From Actinomycetota bacterium (lineage in GTDB: Bacteria > Actinomycetota > Thermoleophilia > Miltoncostaeales > Miltoncostaeaceae): a DNA stretch of 5,676 nucleotides. This document shows positions 1 through 5,676 of the stretch, in pieces (positions within the stretch are counted from its first letter, which is position 1; every line of letters begins with the position of its first letter). A program made the translations under genes and the position numbers. The stretch spans positions 1 to 5,676 of the forward strand of contig SXZC01000090.1 of the NCBI GenBank assembly GCA_005788075.1. The letters run 5' to 3'. The notes under the pieces were generated by a model. The model did not search any database. It saw only the letters and a program-made list of their open reading frames with translations, and was not told where the DNA came from.

Positions 1-110
1 GCCACGCGCACCCGGGCGCCAAGGCGCTCGAGGGCCTTCCCCGCGCTGCGGAGGTTGCTCATCTCGTAGTCGAGGAGGGCCACCGAGGGCCCGGACCCGC
101 CTGCCGTCAC
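1..110 (-). CDS. hisH: HisH, glutamine amidotransferase subunit of imidazole glycerol phosphate synthase (N-terminal fragment)
   Basis: This is the first 36 codons of a gene that runs off the left edge. The start is a GTG at 110-108 whose last bases overlap the hisB stop (GTGA, 110-107). After about nine residues, the translation reads VALLDYEMSNLRSAGKALER, followed by LGARVRV. This matches the opening beta strand and first helix of class I glutaminase HisH proteins (family pattern V-x-LDY-x-x-x-NLRS). HisH hydrolyses glutamine and passes ammonia to HisF, giving IGP and AICAR in the cytoplasm. The Cys-His-Glu triad lies further along and is not in the window. The family usually has DYGMGN or DYGSGN; here the two glycines are Glu and Ser, a modest variation. 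A weak purine-rich stretch, AAGGG, sits 6 nt before the GTG. Position directly after hisB supports the assignment. Confidence 0.9.
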   Translation of the reverse strand, partial: MTAGGSGPSVALLDYEMSNLRSAGKALERLGARVRV

Positions 111-694
111 AGGCTGCCCTTGCTCGACGGCACGCCGGTGACCCGGGGATTCACGGCCACGGCCGCGCGAAGCGCGCGCGCCACGCCCTTGAAGCACCCC
201 TCGATCACGTGGTGGGGACCGCCGCCCTTGAGCACGTCGACGTGCAGCGTCATGCGGGTGGAGTTGGCCAGCCCGCGCATGAACTCCGCGACGAGGTCGG
301 TCTCGAACCCACCCACCACGGCCGGCGCCAGCGGCGCGTCGAACGACAGGTACGGGCGACCCGAGAAGTCGAGGGCCACCTGCACCAGCACCTCATCCAT
401 CGGCACGAGGGCGCTGCCGTAGCGCTCGATGCCGCTGCGGTCGCCGAGGGCCTCGTCGAGCGCCATGCCGAGCGTGATGCCGGTGTCCTCCACCGTGTGG
501 TGGCTGCCGGTCTCGAGGTCACCCGTGGCGCTCACCGAGATGTCGATGAGCGAGTGGCGCGCGAGCAGCACGATCATGTGGTCGAAGAACCCGATGCCCG
601 TGACGGCCTCGGCCACGCCGGTGCCGTCGAGGTCGACGCGGACCTCGATATCGGTCTCGCCGGTCGTCCGGCGAATGGTTGCTGTTCTGCTCAT
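107..694 (-). CDS. hisB: Imidazoleglycerol-phosphate dehydratase (monofunctional HisB)
   Basis: It encodes 195 residues, the usual length of monofunctional IGPD; the HAD-type histidinol-phosphatase domain of enterobacterial HisB is absent. The enzyme dehydrates imidazole glycerol phosphate to imidazole acetol phosphate in the cytoplasm and works as a Mn-dependent 24-mer (family knowledge). Visible motifs are FFDHM (36-40), LARHSLIDI (44-52), the first metal site HHTVEDTGI (65-73), MDE (99-101), the second metal site HHVIEGCFKGVARALR (161-176) and the C-terminal PSSKGSL (189-195). The two half-domains related by these HHxxxE motifs are complete. The open frame continues upstream to 943, but ATG at 694 is the right start: family homology begins at MSRTATIRR, ATG overlaps the hisD stop as ATGA (694-691), and a weak AGGT (705-702) sits 7 nt upstream. 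The gene lies between hisD and hisH. Confidence 0.98.
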   Translation of the reverse strand: MSRTATIRRTTGETDIEVRVDLDGTGVAEAVTGIGFFDHMIVLLARHSLIDISVSATGDLETGSHHTVEDTGITLGMALDEALGDRSGIERYGSALVPMDEVLVQVALDFSGRPYLSFDAPLAPAVVGGFETDLVAEFMRGLANSTRMTLHVDVLKGGGPHHVIEGCFKGVARALRAAVAVNPRVTGVPSSKGSL

Positions 695-1947
695 CTGCGT
701 GACCTGATCTCTGCCGATCGGCGGTGCTCCGGGAACCCCTCGGCGTCTGCCAGCGCCGCGAGGTGCGGCGTGAGCGCGTCGACGGCCTCCTGGGGAATGT
801 CCACGAGGGACATGCGCCGCATGTACGTGGCGGGCCCCACGGCCGACGCGTGCCGCGCCGCCCCCCCGGTGGGAAGGATGTGATTGGACCCGGCAACGTA
901 GTCGCCGAACGCCGTTGCGCCCAATGGCCCGAGGAACACGCAACCGGCGCGGCGTATGCCGCGGGCCACGTCCTCCGCGTCAGCGAGGGCGATCTGCAGG
1001 TGCTCGGGGGCGAATGCCTCCGCAAGCGCGATTGCATCGTCGCGCGACGCGCAGTCGACGATGGTGATGGTGCCCACGGGCGCCCCGGCCTCGGCGAGGG
1101 CCGTCTCCACCCCGTCGGCCACTCCGGGATCCCACGCGGCGAGGATCGACGGCGAGTCGGGTCCATGCTCGGCTTGCGCCAGCAGGTCGGCCGCGATGGC
1201 GGCGGGGTCTGCCGAGTCGTCGGCCAGCACCACGAGCTCGCTCGGGCCGGCCACCGAATCGATGCCCACGAGCCCGAACACCTGTCGCTTGGCCTCCTGC
1301 ACCCACGGATTTCCCGGGCCGGTGATCACGTCCACCGGCTCAACGGTCTCCGTGCCGAAGGCCATCGCGCCGATCGCCGCGGCCCCTCCCGCGGCGATCA
1401 CCTGGTCGACGCCCAGCATCTCCGCCGCCGCGAGCACCACGCGGTTGGGCAGGCCGTCCTCCCCGGGCGGGCTCGCCACCACGATGCGCTCCACGCCGGC
1501 CACCTGCGCGGGCACCACTCCCATGATCAGGCTCGACGGATACGCCGCGCGACCGCCCGGCGCATACACCCCCGCGGCTGCCACCGGCACCGCGCGCACC
1601 CGCACCGACTGGCCCGACGGGAGCACGGCCTCGGAATCACCCGGCCGACTCGCCTCGGCCACCAACCGCACCTGATCCGCGGCGAAGGCGATGGCGTCGC
1701 GCAGCGCGGGCTCAAGGCCATCGGCCGCCGCGCGCATCTCCTCGGGATCGACCACCGGCGAGGCGCCCCCGAAGCCGGGTGCGTCGAACCGACGGATGGC
1801 GTCCACCACTGCAGCATCGCCGCGCGCGCGGACATCGGCCAGCGACTCGGCCACGGCCTCCGCGGGACCATCTGCGGCGGCGGCGCGGAACGTCGGGGCC
1901 AGGGCCTCGGCACCCCCCGCGTCCATCCGGATGCGACGCACGCTCAC
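691..1947 (-). CDS. hisD: Histidinol dehydrogenase
   Basis: It encodes 418 residues, close to the family norm of about 430. HisD is a cytoplasmic Zn enzyme that oxidises L-histidinol through histidinaldehyde to L-histidine with two NAD+, the last two steps of the pathway. Visible motifs are GVYAPGGRAAYPSS (126-139), the glycine-rich AAGGAAAIGAMAFGT (185-199), VDVITGPGNPWV (205-216), VGIDSVAGPSE (227-237), QAEHGPD (258-264), APEHLQI (313-319) and GDYVAGSNHILPTGG (348-362). By alignment with E. coli HisD, Zn ligands would be Gln258, His261, Asp349 and His408, and the general acid/base pair Glu315-His316; all are present. The start is a GTG at 1947 that overlaps the hisG stop (GTGA), with a GAGGAG ribosome site 8 nt upstream; an in-frame ATG at codon 8 is a less likely alternative. 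The stop overlaps the hisB ATG. Confidence 0.98.
   Translation of the reverse strand: MSVRRIRMDAGGAEALAPTFRAAAADGPAEAVAESLADVRARGDAAVVDAIRRFDAPGFGGASPVVDPEEMRAAADGLEPALRDAIAFAADQVRLVAEASRPGDSEAVLPSGQSVRVRAVPVAAAGVYAPGGRAAYPSSLIMGVVPAQVAGVERIVVASPPGEDGLPNRVVLAAAEMLGVDQVIAAGGAAAIGAMAFGTETVEPVDVITGPGNPWVQEAKRQVFGLVGIDSVAGPSELVVLADDSADPAAIAADLLAQAEHGPDSPSILAAWDPGVADGVETALAEAGAPVGTITIVDCASRDDAIALAEAFAPEHLQIALADAEDVARGIRRAGCVFLGPLGATAFGDYVAGSNHILPTGGAARHASAVGPATYMRRMSLVDIPQEAVDALTPHLAALADAEGFPEHRRSAEIRSRR
1372..1399. repeat. Perfect 11-bp inverted repeat inside hisD
   Basis: GATCGCCGCGG (1372-1382) is followed after the 6-nt spacer CCCCTC by its exact reverse complement CCGCGGCGATC (1389-1399). 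In the hisD transcript this would be a GC-rich hairpin with an 11-bp stem. It encodes the symmetric glycine/alanine-rich segment IAAGGAAAI (184-192), so protein constraint may explain it. There is no T tract, so it is not a classical terminator. Confidence 0.8.
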
Positions 1948-2579
1948 GGCTGCAGCTCCTCGAAGCGCCGCACGAGGTCGTCCATCAGCGGCGCCTGCAT
2001 CTTGTGGCTCACGCGGTTGGCGATGAGGCGCGCCGTCGAGGTGAAGATCTCCTCGCGCTCCACGAGGCCGTTCTCGCGCAGCGTGCGGCCGGTGGCCACG
2101 AGGTCGACGATGCCGTCGCTCAGCCCCACCAGGGGCGCGAGCTCCACCGAGCCGTTCACCTTGACGATGTCGGCCTTGCGCCCGGTCTCCTCGAAGAACC
2201 GCTCCGCGCAGTTGACGTACTTGGTGGCCACGCGCACCACGCCGAACCGCTCGATCGCCTCGGCGGTGGGGTCATCCCCATCCGGCGTGCACCAGGACAT
2301 CCGGCACCCGCCGAATCCGAGGTCGGCCAGCTCGTAGACATCCGGCTGGCGCTCGAGCAGGACGTCACGCCCGACGATCCCGAGGTCGGCGGCACCGCTC
2401 TCCACGTACGTGGGCACGTCACTCGGGCGCGTCGTTATGTACGTGGGGCCATCGGGCACCTGCACGATGAGCCGGCGCCCGGCATCGCGCAGCGGATCCA
2501 CCGGCAGGCCGACGCCGGCCATCGCCTCGAGGGAATCCTCGAAGAGCGCACCGAGGGGCACGCAGATCCTCAGGTCCAT
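1944..2579 (-). CDS. hisG: ATP phosphoribosyltransferase catalytic subunit, short form (HisG-S)
   Basis: It encodes 211 residues. HisG condenses ATP with PRPP to N1-(5'-phosphoribosyl)-ATP, the committed and feedback-controlled step of histidine synthesis. Visible features are the N-terminal strand LRICVPLGALFEDSL (3-17), DLGIVGRDVLLE (65-76), ATKYVNCAERFF (118-129), NGSVELAPLVGLSD (142-155) and the PRPP-binding stretch DGIVDLVATGRTLREN (155-170). The protein ends soon after this, so the C-terminal ACT-like regulatory domain of long-form HisG (near 290-300 residues) is absent. Short HisG needs HisZ for activity and for histidine inhibition, and hisZ lies directly upstream. ATG at 2579 was chosen because homology begins at MDLRICVPLG and GGGGAGGGG lies just upstream; the frame itself is open to 2783, but that part overlaps hisZ. 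The start lies 10 nt inside hisZ and the stop overlaps the hisD GTG. Confidence 0.97.
   Translation of the reverse strand: MDLRICVPLGALFEDSLEAMAGVGLPVDPLRDAGRRLIVQVPDGPTYITTRPSDVPTYVESGAADLGIVGRDVLLERQPDVYELADLGFGGCRMSWCTPDGDDPTAEAIERFGVVRVATKYVNCAERFFEETGRKADIVKVNGSVELAPLVGLSDGIVDLVATGRTLRENGLVEREEIFTSTARLIANRVSHKMQAPLMDDLVRRFEELQP
1956..1961 (-). promoter_or_regulatory. Ribosome binding site of hisD
   Basis: On the minus strand GAGGAG lies 8 nt before the hisD GTG at 1947, inside the last codons of hisG. It is the clearest Shine-Dalgarno in the window after that of hisG. It supports the GTG start over the in-frame ATG seven codons later. Confidence 0.7.
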
Positions 2580-3787
2580 GGCCCCTCCCCGAGGTCGGGC
2601 ACGGCGATGTCCGCGCCGCCGATCACGTCGCGCGCGATCCATCCATCGCCATCCCGGCGCACCACGAACCGCCGGCCATCGGCCAGCGCAACCGCCTCGG
2701 CATCCGCCGCGTCGGCGGGCAGGGCCACCACGTCCACCCCCTGCGCCCGCAGCGCCGCCGCGGCCTCGATGAGCTGGTCGCACCCGCCCACGAGCACGAT
2801 GCCCGAATCCGGCTGCTCGGCAGCGCGGCCCACGGCGTGGTGGAGCAGGTCGAGTGCCACGGCCACGCCGACGGCGGGGCGTGCCCGGCCGAACCTCGCG
2901 GCGAGCCCGTCATAGCGCCCACCGACGGCCACCGGGGCCATCGCCCCCGCGGCATAGGCCTCGATCACCACGCCCGAGTAGTACGCCCAGTCGCGCACCA
3001 CGCCCAGGTCGACCATCGGGGGCTCCACGCCGTGCAGCGCGACGAGGCGCAGCACCTCCTGCAGGCGCGCGCACTCGCCCGCGGCAGCCGGCACGGCCGC
3101 TGCCACGCGACCCAGCACCTCCCCGCCGCCGCGAAGGGACGGCAGGTCGGCCAGCACGGCACCGGCCTCGCCGGTGGCACCGGTGCCCGTCGCAGCGGCG
3201 CGCCAGTCGACGAGGCTACGGCCGCGGAGCGCCACCCACATCGCGGCCTGCGCAGCGAGATCGGCGCCGACGCCCTCGACCACCGCGGACACCAGGGCCA
3301 CGGAGCCGATCGCGATGCGTGCGTCGGGCACGCCCGCGGCCGCCAGGGCGATCGCCAGGGCGGCGATGACCTCGGCATCCGCTTCGGGCCCGGCGAGGCC
3401 CACCAGCTCGATGCCGGCCTGCCTCTGCTCGGCGCCCTCGATCTTGCCGGGTGCCGGCGGCCGCACGGCCCGGGCGTTGTACGAAACACGGACGGGGTCG
3501 GGTTGGTCGGCCATGCGCGTGGCCACGAGGCGCGCGATGGGAATCGTCAGGTCGGGGCGCAGCACGAGCACGCGTCCCTCGTCGTCAAAGAGGCGGTAGG
3601 CACGGCCCACGCCGTCCTCCTCTGCGCGGTCCAGCACGTCCGCGAGCTCGATGACCGGGGTCATCACCTCGCGGAAGCCGAACGACGCGAAGGCACCGGC
3701 GAGCGCATCCCCCAGGGCCCGGAGCTCCGCCGCCTCGACGGGCAGCACGTCACGGACCCCGGCCGGAAGTGGCACGGGATCGGTCAT
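2570..3787 (-). CDS. hisZ: ATP phosphoribosyltransferase regulatory subunit HisZ (class II HisRS paralogue)
   Basis: It encodes 405 residues with the fold of a histidyl-tRNA synthetase catalytic core. Visible features are the N-terminal PAGVRDVLPVEAAELRAL (8-25), class II motif 1 region FGFREVMTPVIELADVL (36-52), LRPDLTIPIARLVATR (76-91), the motif 2 region with EQRQAGIELVGL (120-131), VRDWAYYSGVVIEAY (264-278) and motif 3 GGRYDGLAARFG...PAVGVAVALD (289-313). HisS would show an intact RGLDYY; here that segment is RDWAYY, and motif 2 has RPPAPGKIEGAEQ instead of the charged HisS form, which with the hisG neighbour favours HisZ. HisZ has no charging activity; it forms a hetero-octamer with short HisG and carries histidine sensing (family knowledge). 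Residues 325-405 are a weakly conserved tail resembling a remnant anticodon-binding-type domain. ATG at 3787 lies 3 nt after the murA stop; no strong ribosome site is seen. The 3' end overlaps hisG by 10 nt. Confidence 0.93.
   Translation of the reverse strand: MTDPVPLPAGVRDVLPVEAAELRALGDALAGAFASFGFREVMTPVIELADVLDRAEEDGVGRAYRLFDDEGRVLVLRPDLTIPIARLVATRMADQPDPVRVSYNARAVRPPAPGKIEGAEQRQAGIELVGLAGPEADAEVIAALAIALAAAGVPDARIAIGSVALVSAVVEGVGADLAAQAAMWVALRGRSLVDWRAAATGTGATGEAGAVLADLPSLRGGGEVLGRVAAAVPAAAGECARLQEVLRLVALHGVEPPMVDLGVVRDWAYYSGVVIEAYAAGAMAPVAVGGRYDGLAARFGRARPAVGVAVALDLLHHAVGRAAEQPDSGIVLVGGCDQLIEAAAALRAQGVDVVALPADAADAEAVALADGRRFVVRRDGDGWIARDVIGGADIAVPDLGEGPWT
2582..2590 (-). promoter_or_regulatory. 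Ribosome binding site of hisG inside hisZ
   Basis: The minus strand reads GGGGAGGGG, containing GGAGG 4 nt before the hisG ATG at 2579. It is encoded within the final codons of hisZ (Leu-Gly-Glu-Gly-Pro). This decides the hisG start and allows independent loading of ribosomes onto hisG despite the 10-nt overlap. The spacing is slightly short. Confidence 0.65.
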
Positions 3788-3790
3788 GGC

Positions 3791-5080
<1,290 letters not shown>

Positions 5081-5091
5081 GGGCGGGCACG

Positions 5092-5676
5092 CTAACACGC
5101 CACGAGTTCGCCCAAGACCTCCGTGAGTCGCTCGATATCCCCTGCGTTGGTGAAGAACCCGCATGACGCGCGCAGGCCCCCGGGATCCGGCAGCGGACGC
5201 ACGATCACGCCCCGGGCCGCGAGCGCGGCCGCGACGTCCACCGGGGGCCGCCCGGGCACCGAGAAGGCCACGAGCCCCGACTCCCCGTCCACCGGGGGGT
5301 CGAGGCGCACGCCGGGCACGCCTGACAGCGCCTCGCGGCAGGCGCGCGCGGCGACGCGAGTGCCCTCCTGCACCCTGCTCCAGCCCAGCGAATCGAGCCA
5401 TTCGAGCGAGGCGGTCCACCCCGCCAGCAGGATCTCCGGGAAGGTGGAGGCCTCGTAGCGGCGGGCATCCGGATGCATGGCGATCGACCCATCCCAGCCG
5501 TGCTCCTCCCCGGTCTCATACCCGGCGGTGGTCACGGCGATGCGGTCCAGGAGGTCGCGGCGCAGCCACAGCGCGCCCAGCCCCTCCGGGCCGAGAAGCC
5601 ATTTCTGTGCCGGCATCGCATAGGCGTCGATGCCCCAGTCCATCGGCTGCACGGGCACCGCTCCCGCGCCTTGGGC
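5092..5676 (-). CDS. Class V aminotransferase-fold PLP-dependent enzyme (C-terminal fragment)
   Basis: This is the last 194 residues of a gene that begins beyond the right edge. The frame is open to the window end and starts AQGAGAVPVQPMDWGIDAYA, which matches the strand after the PLP-contacting Asp of class V enzymes (D-G-A-Q...). QKWLLGPEGLGALWLRR follows, with the Schiff-base Lys at visible residue 25 (codon 5604-5602). The C-terminal small domain ends in LRASCGFFTNAGDIERLTEVL, like the RxS...YNTxEEIDxL ending of SufS/CsdA-type proteins. Neither cysteine desulfurase loop is seen: no GHHC as in SufS and no IscS-type active-site Cys loop. A sulfur-transfer role is therefore unlikely. Isopenicillin-N-epimerase-like, EgtE-like lyase or a general aminotransferase remain possible; the substrate cannot be told. 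It stops 11 nt before the murA GTG and is probably co-transcribed with it. Confidence 0.88.
   Translation of the reverse strand, partial: AQGAGAVPVQPMDWGIDAYAMPAQKWLLGPEGLGALWLRRDLLDRIAVTTAGYETGEEHGWDGSIAMHPDARRYEASTFPEILLAGWTASLEWLDSLGWSRVQEGTRVAARACREALSGVPGVRLDPPVDGESGLVAFSVPGRPPVDVAAALAARGVIVRPLPDPGGLRASCGFFTNAGDIERLTEVLGELVAC

Noticed and set aside
695..943. N-terminal extension of hisB on the minus strand
   Set aside because: The added residues are Arg/Gly/Pro-rich, lie within the hisD 3' end and have no family homology; ATG at 694 gives the exact usual IGPD length.
724..2337. Plus-strand open frame of 537 codons
   Set aside because: It lies antisense to hisD and hisG, is rich in Arg/His/Gly in a way typical of GC-rich shadow frames, and shows no recognisable motif. 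The minus-strand genes have full family motifs.
2580..2783. N-terminal extension of hisG
   Set aside because: It lies inside hisZ, is Gly/Arg-rich and unlike HisG; the ATG at 2579 has a ribosome site and begins exactly at the family N-terminus.
3176..3187. 12-bp palindrome GGCACCGGTGCC
   Set aside because: It encodes part of a low-complexity Thr-Gly-Ala stretch in hisZ; short GC palindromes of this kind are expected by chance at this base composition.
2570..3787. Reading hisZ as a true histidyl-tRNA synthetase (hisS)
   Set aside because: The HisS RGLDYY and charged motif 2 signatures are altered, and it is directly coupled to a short hisG, which requires HisZ.
5081..5419. N-terminal extension of murA on the minus strand
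   Set aside because: It overlaps the aminotransferase coding region and is arginine-rich shadow sequence; MurA homology begins at residue 1 of the GTG-5080 start.

Overview
This window is one dense, single-direction gene block from a GC-rich bacterium (roughly 70% G+C by eye). All seven supported genes lie on the minus strand, so transcription runs from the high-coordinate end to the low. In transcription order they are: a class V aminotransferase-fold enzyme (3' part only, 5676-5092), murA (5080-3791), hisZ (3787-2570), hisG (2579-1944), hisD (1947-691), hisB (694-107) and the first 36 codons of hisH (110-1, running off the left edge). No stretch without a gene is longer than 11 bases, and there is no room for a promoter or terminator between genes. 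The long plus-strand open frames are antisense shadows of these genes.

Layout: the aminotransferase and murA are 11 nt apart, and murA and hisZ are 3 nt apart. hisZ/hisG overlap by 10 nt. hisG/hisD, hisD/hisB and hisB/hisH each overlap by 4 nt through GTGA, ATGA and GTGA. This looks like one translationally coupled operon, with its promoter upstream of the right edge and probably more his genes beyond the left edge.

Function: HisG (catalytic) and HisZ (regulatory) form the first enzyme of histidine biosynthesis. HisH is the glutaminase half of imidazole glycerol phosphate synthase, HisB is imidazoleglycerol-phosphate dehydratase, and HisD performs the last two oxidations to histidine. MurA performs the first committed step of peptidoglycan synthesis. 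The aminotransferase is not assigned a substrate.

Organism: the GC content, the frequent GTG starts, a HisH N-terminus of the form VTA...VALLDY...NLRSAGKALERLGA and a MurA with Asp in place of the active-site Cys all recall Actinobacteria. The short HisG plus HisZ pair and the murA-his gene order do not match well-studied actinobacteria such as Mycobacterium or Streptomyces, which use long HisG. A deep actinobacterial lineage (for example Thermoleophilia-like) or another GC-rich phylum is possible; this is inference. The region is housekeeping metabolism and I see no previously undescribed system. The points most worth checking are the Cys-to-Asp MurA, the cell wall/histidine gene linkage, the unassigned aminotransferase-fold enzyme and two perfect intragenic inverted repeats.
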